Assembly (NCBI GenBank): GCA_021783515.1
Contig: JAJXTV010000004.1
Span: forward strand, 1 to 64,000
Origin: Nitrospirota bacterium
GTDB taxonomy: Bacteria > Nitrospirota > Thermodesulfovibrionia > Thermodesulfovibrionales > UBA6898
DNA: 64,000 bases
Reading direction: 5' to 3'
The notes beneath the pieces are model-generated. The model was not told the DNA's origin and searched no databases. It worked only from the letters and a program-made list of their open reading frames with translations. How positions within the stretch are numbered: position 1 is the stretch's first letter; each line of letters opens with the position of its first letter. This document shows, one piece after another, positions 15,264 to 22,927 of the stretch. Made by a program: the position numbers and the translations under genes.

Positions 15264-17828
15264 TCAAAACGTATACCGTCCCTCGATGAAGTTTTTTGCG
15301 TACTCCTCCACCGAGGCGTCGTCGTTGAGCACCGCGTCGAGCTGCCGCGTATAAGCGACAAGTCTGCCCAGCTTGTCCAGGAGCCTTTCAAGGTCCCCCC
15401 GGCTGATATTGGCAAGCCTGCCGATGATAAGGTCTCCCTTCGTCACGATGTTGAACCCGTATTCCCGCAGCACCGTGCCGATGAGCTCGATCCGCCGCGA
15501 ACGCTTGACCATGTCAGTAGCCCCCCCGACGAACCGGAAATAGACGTGGTTGTTCCTGGCGTTCTCGCTGCAGTAGCAGTCGAGCATGTTGAAATGATAC
15601 CCGAACCTGATGCTGAGGTTCACATACTCCCCCGAGGCGACCGCCACGTTATAGCCGGCGTAGTCCTTGCCGTCGGTCGTGATATCGGGCATTCTCATCA
15701 TGCTCGACAGGAAATCGTTTGCGTTCAGCGACACCGCATGCGACTGCCAAACCCCCGGGTGGAGCATCCCCCCGATGATCGCGCTCAGCGGGACCGAGGT
15801 AATATCTTCCCTTTTGGCGCTGCCGGACTTTCTCCCGCCGGCGAGCCCGCCGCCGATGTCGACGACCACAATCCCGGTGGGAATCGGGAGGTCCAGCCTG
15901 ATCGCCATGTGGCGCTTCGCCATGTCGCTCCCGTACCGCGCCCGGTCGACCAGCTCTCCGACGGACTTCTCGTGGATGAACCTGAGGATGTCGTGCATCG
16001 TCTTGCATCCCTCGGGGGTAAAGTCGTCCAGCAGGGGATCGACAAGATTCAGGATCGAGATGTATCTCAGGACGTATCTCCTCTTCCTGAATTCGAACAG
16101 CTCCTCCATCTTCATCGAATTCCCCACAGCCTGCTCGATCAATTCCTTCGCAATCCCGTCGTAGACGACCGCGCCGTCGTCGTCCGCCTTCAGCGTGACC
16201 TCCTGGCCGTGCTGCAAAAGGGTGGTCGCCTCGCCGGTGTTGACGACTGTAGGAACCCTGAACTCCCTGCAGAGAGAAGCCATATGACTCGTCGGCGTCC
16301 CTGTATCGGTAATGATCGCCGACACGTACGGCATGATCCGGACGAAGTTCGAGGAGTCGTATTTCGCCACGAGCACGGAGCCCTTCGGGAACTTGTCGAG
16401 CTCCCCCGGGTGCCTCGCCACGAAGACCCGGCCGCCGCCCACGCCCTTCTGTACCACGACGCCTTTGTCTTGCATTAATACGGCGCGCGCCCCGGCGGCC
16501 CCTTCGCGAACGACCGCCGTCTTTTCGGCCGCCTCGGAAACCCGCAGCGGCCGCGACTGCAGGATATATATCTTCCCGCTCTTGTCTATTGCCCATTCGA
16601 TGTCCTGCGGCCTCCGGAAATGCTTCTCGATATGCGCCGCCAGCCCGGCAAGCGCCCTGACCTCGTCGTCCGGGAGGCAGGATACTTCCCCCGAGTCCTC
16701 CGGCGCCTCCACCTTCTCGACCCCGCCTGTCTCGCGCGCCACGACCATCGAGTCCTTCTTGCCGTATCTCCTGCCGACAATGACGGGCTCCGCATCCTTC
16801 TTTACCATATACATGTCGGCATCGGTCTGCCCCTCGACCACGGACGTGCCGAGGCCCCATGCCGCATTGATGACAAGGACATCCTTGTCGCCGTTGGGCG
16901 CAACGGAATAGATCACGCCGCTTTTTGCCGCGTCGACCATCACCAGGCAGCCGGCCGCCATCTTGTTGTCGCCGGGCCGGTAACCGTGCATCTTCTGGTA
17001 TGCGACGGCATTGACGGAAAAGAGACTGCCGAGCACCTTTTTGTACGCCTCTCCGACCTCCCTCCCCGCGGCCGGCACGTTCAGGACGGTATCGAACTGC
17101 CCCGCGAAGGAAAAATCGCCGTCTTCCTCTTCCGCGCTGCTCCTGACGGCGAGGAAACAGTCCCTTCCGAAGGTCTCCCTGATCCTCTCGACTGCGCTCT
17201 CCAGGGCAGTAGCGAGGTCCGGAGGGATTTCGCCGCCGAGAATCGAGCCCCGCAGCCGCGCAAGTGCCTCGTCTTCGTCATCAACCCCCGCGCGGAGCCT
17301 CTCGATCTCATCCTGCAGGCCGTTGTGCTTCATGAACTCGTCGAACGCGTGCGTCGTCACGGCGAAGGCGTCGGGAACATTCAGTTTCAGGTAATTCTTC
17401 ATCTCGGCAAGGGCCGCGTTCTTTCCCCCCACTTCGCGGAACATGTTCCAGGTTATGTCCTTGTAATCCAGGACCATCTCCGCGCGGGAGGGTGTCACGT
17501 CGTAGATGAGCGTCTTGATATGCTCGTCGATGCGGCTGAAGGCTCCGCGGAGCCGAGGGTAGCGGTTCTGCGTGAGGAGATCGAAATCCTGGATCGAGCC
17601 GTAGACCGTCCCTGCGAGATCGGAATATGCGCTCTTGATATAGTTGATGTCGAAGAGGTACTCTCCCCCGAGTTTGTCGCCGAAATCGGCGATGATCTCG
17701 AGCGCCCTGTTGTTATTTTCAAGCACTTCCTTGAAGTACTTGAAGGCCGTCGCAAACGGAGTCGCTTCCGGTGCCGGACCCTTCGAGCGCCTCAGGAAAG
17801 AAATTATGCGGCTGAATACCTTCCGCAC
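15264..17828 (-). CDS. PEP synthase/pyruvate phosphate dikinase-like protein lacking the PEP barrel
   Basis: An 854-residue protein. Residues about 120-450 form the ATP-grasp nucleotide-binding part of the dikinase family (GGKNAALAEM at 134-143, RSSAEEEDGDFSFAGQFDTVLNV, QDIEWAID...ILQSRPL). The swivelling phosphohistidine domain follows with GTPTSHMASLCREFRVPTVV, catalytic His515. The last ~270 residues do not show the PEP/pyruvate TIM-barrel motifs of PpsA or PpdK, and I do not recognise them. It may therefore transfer phosphate from ATP through His515 to an unknown acceptor. Two bases separate it from the response regulator upstream; with the histidine kinase this makes a three-gene operon. 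Confidence 0.85.
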   Translation of the reverse strand: MRKVFSRIISFLRRSKGPAPEATPFATAFKYFKEVLENNNRALEIIADFGDKLGGEYLFDINYIKSAYSDLAGTVYGSIQDFDLLTQNRYPRLRGAFSRIDEHIKTLIYDVTPSRAEMVLDYKDITWNMFREVGGKNAALAEMKNYLKLNVPDAFAVTTHAFDEFMKHNGLQDEIERLRAGVDDEDEALARLRGSILGGEIPPDLATALESAVERIRETFGRDCFLAVRSSAEEEDGDFSFAGQFDTVLNVPAAGREVGEAYKKVLGSLFSVNAVAYQKMHGYRPGDNKMAAGCLVMVDAAKSGVIYSVAPNGDKDVLVINAAWGLGTSVVEGQTDADMYMVKKDAEPVIVGRRYGKKDSMVVARETGGVEKVEAPEDSGEVSCLPDDEVRALAGLAAHIEKHFRRPQDIEWAIDKSGKIYILQSRPLRVSEAAEKTAVVREGAAGARAVLMQDKGVVVQKGVGGGRVFVARHPGELDKFPKGSVLVAKYDSSNFVRIMPYVSAIITDTGTPTSHMASLCREFRVPTVVNTGEATTLLQHGQEVTLKADDDGAVVYDGIAKELIEQAVGNSMKMEELFEFRKRRYVLRYISILNLVDPLLDDFTPEGCKTMHDILRFIHEKSVGELVDRARYGSDMAKRHMAIRLDLPIPTGIVVVDIGGGLAGGRKSGSAKREDITSVPLSAIIGGMLHPGVWQSHAVSLNANDFLSSMMRMPDITTDGKDYAGYNVAVASGEYVNLSIRFGYHFNMLDCYCSENARNNHVYFRFVGGATDMVKRSRRIELIGTVLREYGFNIVTKGDLIIGRLANISRGDLERLLDKLGRLVAYTRQLDAVLNDDASVEEYAKNFIEGRYTF

Positions 17829-17830
17829 AC

Positions 17831-18196
17831 CTATTTGGCGAGCGCCCGCTGGATCGAGGCCTTCAGTTCCTTGATCTTGACCGGCTTCGGGAAAAAGTCA
17901 TGCACGTCTCCCCGCAGGGCCTCGATCGCCGCGTCGAGATTCGCAAAGGCGGTGATCATGATCACCTTGGTCTCGGGATAGAGCCGCTTCACCGTCCTGA
18001 GCACTTCCATCCCGTCGATGCCCTTCATCTTCAGGTCCGTCACCACCACGTCGAACCTTTCGTTTTTGAGCCGTTCGAGCGCCGGCTCCGCATTCAAAAA
18101 CGTCTCGACATTAAACCCGTCCTGCTCAAGGGCCAGCCTCGCCATATCTCCGACGATCTTCTCATCGTCTATTACCATGATCTTTTGGTCCGCCAT
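17831..18196 (-). CDS. Single-domain response regulator
   Basis: A 121-residue CheY-like receiver with no output domain. The acidic pair Asp10-Asp11, phospho-acceptor Asp54 (VVTDLKM), Thr82 (MITAF) and Lys104 (FPKPVK) are all in place. It sits between the histidine kinase gene (71 bp upstream) and the PEP-synthase-like gene (2 bp downstream). Lacking a DNA-binding domain, it probably relays phosphate or docks on a protein; the adjacent PEP-synthase-like enzyme is the obvious candidate target, by inference. Confidence 0.93.
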   Translation of the reverse strand: MADQKIMVIDDEKIVGDMARLALEQDGFNVETFLNAEPALERLKNERFDVVVTDLKMKGIDGMEVLRTVKRLYPETKVIMITAFANLDAAIEALRGDVHDFFPKPVKIKELKASIQRALAK

Positions 18197-18267
18197 CGCA
18201 TCCTCTCCTTTCTATGCTCCCATGCGTATGCACGCCTCCACTGCGCAGTCACTTCCGCCTCCCCCTG

Positions 18268-19686
18268 CTACCCTCCTTCAATCAGTCCCGCACTCTTATT
18301 ATAAACCGGAAGCTCGATCGTAAACGTAGTGCCGGCGCCGACCATACTGTCGACCTTGATGTTCCCGCCGTGGTTCTTTACGATCCCGTAGCTGACCGAC
18401 AGCCCCAGGCCGGTCCCCCCGACCCCTTTGGTGCTGAAGAAGGGATCGAAGACATGAGGAAGAAATTCGGGGGGGATGCCCTTCCCGGTGTCGATCACGT
18501 CCACCTTTACCGTCCGTTCCTCTTCGCCCGGCCTCGTCGCGAGTTTCAGCACCCCGCCCCTCTCCATCGCGTGGACCGCGTTGACGATGAGGTTGACGAG
18601 CACCTGCTGGATCTGATGATCGTCGATATAGACATGCGCGAGGCCCTCTCCCAGTTCCGTCCTCACCTCCACATTCGAGATGTCGAGGGTGTTCTGCATC
18701 AGCTCGAGCGACTTTCTCACCGTCTCGTTGATATTCCGCTCTTCGAGCTTTGACTCCTTCGGCTTCGAGAAATCAAGCAGGTTCTTCACGATCTCCTCGA
18801 TCCGCTCCGTCTCGCCGCTGATCTGCTTCATCAACTCCAGCCGGTTCGTCTCGTTCAGTACGTCATAAAATTCCATATAATTCTGGGCGATCATCGAGAT
18901 GTTGTTGAGCGGGTTCGTCAGCTCATGGGCGACGCCGGCGGTAAGGATGCCGAGCGAGGCCAGTTTTTTCGACTGGATCAGCTCGTCTTCCCTGTTCCCC
19001 AGCTCCTCGGACATCGCATTGACCGCGGCGATCACGGTGCCGAACTCGTCGTCCGGCACGCTGCCTTCGATCTTGTGAAAGTTTCCCTGGGAGATCGACT
19101 TTGCGAGCCTCTGGATCTCTCTGAGGGAGCGGAGTATCCTCTGGGAGATGAAATGGCTCACGATGACCGCCGACGCGAGGATCGCCCAGAACGAATAAAA
19201 CAGCACGTTCTTCGACCGCGTGATGATATCGTTCACTCCTTTTCGCTCAAGACGCGTTATCGTGTTCGAGAACTCCCGAAGGCCTCTCCCCCTGGTCCTG
19301 AGCTTCGCGTCTATCCTCACGCTGTGGCCCACGCTCGTCTTGACCTCATCGACCACTTCCGCATACTGCCTGAGATACGACTTCAACAGGTCGAGATTTG
19401 TTTCCCCGATCGCCCGGCTTATGTCAGCGCTCACCTGCCCTATCGACCTCTCGGTCGCGTCGATCTTCTCCTTTATATCGAGGAGCGCCGATTCGTCTTG
19501 ATAAAGGAAGTAGTTCTTCTCGGAGAGCCTCATCTCGAGAAACGACGCGTTGAGATCATCGGCTATTTCGACAAACCGCAGCTTGGTGAGAATAAGGTTA
19601 AGGTTCTGCATCGCAAAAAAACCGATCAGAAGGATCAACCCGATATTGAATACGTTCGACAGGATGATCTTGTTTTCTATCTTCAT
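18268..19686 (-). CDS. Membrane sensor histidine kinase
   Basis: A 472-residue kinase. Transmembrane helices at about 9-27 and 162-182 bracket a ~135-residue periplasmic helical sensor containing the LSEKNYFLYQDE motif; a HAMP linker follows, then HisKA with His254 (GVAHELTNPLNNI) and HATPase_c with N box VNLIVNAVHAM, G1 DTGKGIPPE and GTGLGLSVSYGIV. Its partner is the single-domain receiver gene just downstream. It resembles the kinase at 30197-31747 in both sensor motif and core, suggesting paralogues. A perfect TATAAT (19697-19702, minus) lies only 10 bp before the ATG. Confidence 0.93.
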   Translation of the reverse strand: MKIENKIILSNVFNIGLILLIGFFAMQNLNLILTKLRFVEIADDLNASFLEMRLSEKNYFLYQDESALLDIKEKIDATERSIGQVSADISRAIGETNLDLLKSYLRQYAEVVDEVKTSVGHSVRIDAKLRTRGRGLREFSNTITRLERKGVNDIITRSKNVLFYSFWAILASAVIVSHFISQRILRSLREIQRLAKSISQGNFHKIEGSVPDDEFGTVIAAVNAMSEELGNREDELIQSKKLASLGILTAGVAHELTNPLNNISMIAQNYMEFYDVLNETNRLELMKQISGETERIEEIVKNLLDFSKPKESKLEERNINETVRKSLELMQNTLDISNVEVRTELGEGLAHVYIDDHQIQQVLVNLIVNAVHAMERGGVLKLATRPGEEERTVKVDVIDTGKGIPPEFLPHVFDPFFSTKGVGGTGLGLSVSYGIVKNHGGNIKVDSMVGAGTTFTIELPVYNKSAGLIEGG

Positions 19687-19825
19687 ATACGCCGATATTA
19701 TACCCCACGCGGCCGTATAAATGAGCCTGCCCGCGTTCTGTACCCGGCGTTTCAGGGCCGACCGCCAACCGCGGCAGATATTGAGCGCCCTGCCCCCTTA
19801 TATTACCGCCGGACGCGTGAAGGGA

Positions 19826-19861
19826 AGAAAAAAAACGGGCCGGCAGATCAGGCCGGCCCGT
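19826..19861 (-). terminator. Rho-independent terminator of the MFS gene
   Basis: On the minus strand ACGGGCCGGC (19852-19861) pairs perfectly with GCCGGCCCGT (19835-19844) around a 7-base loop and runs into nine T (19826-19834). It lies 26 bp after the MFS stop codon. Confidence 0.92.
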
Positions 19862-19886
19862 CGGTATACGGTGCGCAGAGAGGCGC

Positions 19887-21395
19887 TTAGACCCCCTCGA
19901 ACTCCTTTGCGGCCTCCGAATCCAGAACGCCCTCGTCTTTCTTCGAGACGGAGAGCAGCGTGCCGCCGATGTTGATGATCAGGAGCACCAGGATCACGAC
20001 GAGAAAGCCGTGCATAAAGGCCCCGTCCTTGTCGGCCAGCGGGATGCTCGTGTTCCGGAAGACGTGCTCGACATGCTGATAGCCCTTTTCTGCGAGGTAC
20101 TTATGCTCCAGCGAGCTGAAGATCAGGCCCGATATGTCGACGCCGAAGATCAGTCCCAGAGACCTCATCATGTTAAGGACACCGCCGGCAACGCCCCATT
20201 TCTCCTTGGGTGCGGCGCTCATGATCGCGCTGTTATTCGGAGGAGTAAATAACCCCATGCCGACACCGAGGATTATCAGTTCCGACAGCAATACCGCCAT
20301 GTTCACGGTGGTGCCTAAGAACATGAGCCCCGCGCATGCGATTGCGGAAAGCGCCATTCCCGACGTAGTCATGATCCTGGCCCCGTATTTGTCCGAGATA
20401 TGTCCCGAGAACGGGGCGACTACCGCCATGGCAAGGGGGATCGGCGTCAGGAGCATGCCGGTCATCGCTACGCTCATATTCAACACCCTTTCCAGATAGA
20501 AAGGCATCAGGAAGAGCACCGCAAACAGCACGTAATACGAAAGCATGCCCGTAAGGTTCCCGATAAGGAACGTGCCGTTTTTGAAAAGCGACAGGTCGAT
20601 CATCGGGTGTTTAACATTCAGCTCGGTAATCACGAATGCCGACAGCAGGATCACCGCGTTGATGAAATAGACGATGATCGTCTTGGAGCCCCAGCCGAGC
20701 TTGTCGCCCATGTTAAAGGCCAGCACGAGAAATGCGAGGCCCGAGGCAAAGGTCGCCGCGCCGAGGAAGTCGATCTTCTCCTTCTTGTCCGATTTCTTCT
20801 GCGGCGGCAGGATAAAAAGGGCCGCTATCACGCCAAAAATACCGATCGGGATGTTTACGTAAAAAATCGCCCTCCAGCCTATCGCGGCGATCAGAAGCCC
20901 GCCGACAAACGGCCCGACCGACATCGAAATCGCCTGCACGGCGCCCTGGATACCGATCGCCTTCCCCCTCTCGGTAGCGGGAAAGGCCTGCGTAATGATT
21001 GCGACCGAGTTGGCCTGAAGCAGCCCGGCGCCTACCGCCTGGAGTATGCGGGCGCCTATCATGAAAGAGGCGTTCGGCGACATGCCGCAAAAGAGCGATC
21101 CTATCGTAAACACGACAAAACCGAAGGTGTAAAGTTTGGACCTGCCGTACATGTCGGCAAGCCGCCCGAAGAGGGGCAGAAAGATCGTCAGGGTAAGCAT
21201 ATAAGCGATCGCCACCCACTCAATAGTGGCCATCGAGACATTAAAATCGTTCTTTAGGGTCGGCATCGCCACATTCACGATGCTCACGTCAAGCGCCGAC
21301 ATTGTGGCGCCGATAAGTACAGTGGTCAAAATGAACCACTTCCAGGTCGGGCGCTCCGAAAAGAACGGATGCGGTAACGCAAGTAACTTCTTCAT
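19887..21395 (-). CDS. MFS drug efflux transporter, DHA2 (EmrB/QacA) type
   Basis: A 502-residue inner-membrane proton antiporter with about fourteen hydrophobic segments. Motif A is LPLFGRLADMYGRSKLY, motif C lies at the helix containing GPFVGGLLIAAIGWRAIFYVNIPIG, the signature of the 14-helix DHA2 family, and LDVSIVNVAMPTLKNDF near the N-terminus is motif D1. AAGGAGG precedes the start. It is a single-gene unit: a strong terminator follows and an operator-like palindrome overlaps its promoter. No emrA-like adaptor or TetR/MarR regulator gene is adjacent. Substrate unknown. Confidence 0.92.
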   Translation of the reverse strand: MKKLLALPHPFFSERPTWKWFILTTVLIGATMSALDVSIVNVAMPTLKNDFNVSMATIEWVAIAYMLTLTIFLPLFGRLADMYGRSKLYTFGFVVFTIGSLFCGMSPNASFMIGARILQAVGAGLLQANSVAIITQAFPATERGKAIGIQGAVQAISMSVGPFVGGLLIAAIGWRAIFYVNIPIGIFGVIAALFILPPQKKSDKKEKIDFLGAATFASGLAFLVLAFNMGDKLGWGSKTIIVYFINAVILLSAFVITELNVKHPMIDLSLFKNGTFLIGNLTGMLSYYVLFAVLFLMPFYLERVLNMSVAMTGMLLTPIPLAMAVVAPFSGHISDKYGARIMTTSGMALSAIACAGLMFLGTTVNMAVLLSELIILGVGMGLFTPPNNSAIMSAAPKEKWGVAGGVLNMMRSLGLIFGVDISGLIFSSLEHKYLAEKGYQHVEHVFRNTSIPLADKDGAFMHGFLVVILVLLIINIGGTLLSVSKKDEGVLDSEAAKEFEGV

Positions 21396-21411
21396 CGAAA
21401 TCCTCCTTAGT

Positions 21412-21450
21412 GGCTAATTATTATTAATAATCAGCCGATTATAAGTAATC
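21412..21450 (-). promoter_or_regulatory. Promoter with overlapping palindromic operators for the MFS gene
   Basis: A 25-bp palindrome, GGCTAATTATTA (21412-21423), one central base, TAATAATCAGCC (21425-21436), has one mismatch in twelve. Next to it GATTA-N4-TAATC (21437-21450) is a second palindrome. A perfect minus-strand TATAAT lies at 21438-21443, so the large palindrome would cover the transcription start. This is the geometry of a repressor site (TetR or MarR type). The -35 element is poor. Confidence 0.65.
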
Positions 21451-21497
21451 AGGGACAGGTAAACTCCGAAACTATTCACCCAAAAAAAAGGAGGAGC

Positions 21498-21560
21498 ATG
21501 AAAAAAAAGAAGCTTGGCAAGCATTTCGAAATGACGAAAAACAAAAGGGGTCTCGGCTAA
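21498..21560 (+). CDS. Possible 20-residue basic peptide
   Basis: ATG at 21498 follows an excellent AAGGAGGAGC site and opens a 20-codon frame encoding MKKKKLGKHFEMTKNKRGLG, then TAA. Just after it GGTCTCGG and CTGAGACC form an imperfect hairpin (21549-21585) resembling a transcript end. It is divergent from the MFS gene. The strong RBS and downstream hairpin suggest a small expressed unit, but coding is not proven and the lysine run is also what a purine-rich RBS region would encode by chance. Confidence 0.35.
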   Translation: MKKKKLGKHFEMTKNKRGLG

Positions 21561-21712
21561 CCCGGATCCTGGCGCTAACTGAGACCACCCTTTCATTTCC
21601 TCGTCACCTCAACCCTTGTCTATTATTCTTTAATATTAATTATATCCCTCAATTGTGAATCAATTATGAAGAGACGTTTCAGAAGTTTTAATGGAGAGAT
21701 AAAAACGGCAAA

Positions 21713-22927
21713 TCAGTCTGGATAAGCGAGACTTCTGGGGATTTCAGCCTGCTCTTTTCGGACGGGCATGTACCACAAAATGCCGTCAACGAGCATCAGC
21801 AGGCCTACAACAACGAGGTAAAGGTCGAATGAGGTGAGTATCCCGAGCCCGAAATAGCTTATGAGGCCTATGCCGATACTCATGAAGGAAAAACCGGTCC
21901 GCATGAAGGCAAGACCCGTCCTCGCCCGCGCATAGATCGTCCGGTAACATGCTGCAATCGTCCTCTGGGCGGCGAGGACGTTTCTCTCCCTCGCCAACTG
22001 CGTGCGCACCCTGCTGGAGGGAGAAGGATAAAATATCGTGCAGTGATCGGCGAGCATATCCCCCATCCGCGCCAGCATCGTGCCCTTTGTCGGTGAGGTC
22101 GCCCCCGTTTCGTCGAGGTAATGATAGTTTTCGAGAAAGAGGAGCGTCGCCGCAGTCACCTCGACAAGGGTGTGGTGTCCCGGCGGCGTCAACCTCGACC
22201 TCCGGATCCTCAGATAGCTGGGCAGACCAAGGAAAAAAATGACCGCCCCGAGCGAAATGAGAAAGAAAAAGTCGAAGGGATAGCTCGTTGAACTCTTGGA
22301 ATGCAGAAGGGTATTGGCCAGGGCGAGGGTACCGAGGCCCCATCTCTGGAAAGAAAGGCCCGTCCTTGCCTTTGCAAGGTCCGTCCGATAACAGGCAAGC
22401 CTGGTCCTCCACTGGGCCATCGTGTTCCGCCAGTAGGCGAGGCCCGTCCGTTCCGTCCCGATGAGCGCGCCCACCTTCTCATGGAGAAAGTCCTGGATAT
22501 ACCATCGGATGTCATCGGCAAGGGCAACCCTGAACTCATATGTCCCGGCCCCGAGATATTTCTTCACCTGTTCCCGCAGATCGGGCCTGTCAGGATAACG
22601 CGCGGCGATCGTCACCGTCCCGCTGGTGTCCTGCATGACCGGCATCCAGAGGCCCGAGGAAACGACTGCCGGATCGAGTCCTGTCAGCACATCAGGCGGT
22701 ATCGGCAGACGTTCGTCGTATTCGACCGAAGGACAACCGTAGTGGACCGAGAGCGCCTCCAACAGGAGATCCTTCCGGACTCCGTATTCGCCGATGAGCA
22801 GCTTTTCAAGGTCGATCCCCCTGGTGCGGGACCGGGTGATCGCCTCATCGAGCCGGGCGCTGTCGAGGACTTCCCTTTCTGTCAGAAGAGAAAATTCGGA
22901 AGCGGACTGGAGATCAGTCGGCATCAT
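21713..22927 (-). CDS. Membrane protein with GspE-N-like domain and two DUF202 modules
   Basis: A 404-residue protein; ATG 22927 overlaps the end of the upstream paralogue (the stop at 22914-22916 lies inside it), so translation is coupled. Residues about 1-160 look like the N-terminal domain of type II secretion ATPases (LDEAITRSRTRGIDLEKLLIGEYGVRKDLLLEALSVHYGCPSVEYD). Two DUF202-type modules follow, each with arginine-rich R-T repeats before a membrane segment pair (ARTGLSFQRWGLGTLALANTLL; ARTGLAFMRTGFSFMSIGIGLI). DUF202 proteins are small membrane proteins of unknown function; the tandem fused form is unusual. Last gene of the long minus-strand stretch. Confidence 0.82.
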   Translation of the reverse strand: MMPTDLQSASEFSLLTEREVLDSARLDEAITRSRTRGIDLEKLLIGEYGVRKDLLLEALSVHYGCPSVEYDERLPIPPDVLTGLDPAVVSSGLWMPVMQDTSGTVTIAARYPDRPDLREQVKKYLGAGTYEFRVALADDIRWYIQDFLHEKVGALIGTERTGLAYWRNTMAQWRTRLACYRTDLAKARTGLSFQRWGLGTLALANTLLHSKSSTSYPFDFFFLISLGAVIFFLGLPSYLRIRRSRLTPPGHHTLVEVTAATLLFLENYHYLDETGATSPTKGTMLARMGDMLADHCTIFYPSPSSRVRTQLARERNVLAAQRTIAACYRTIYARARTGLAFMRTGFSFMSIGIGLISYFGLGILTSFDLYLVVVGLLMLVDGILWYMPVRKEQAEIPRSLAYPD

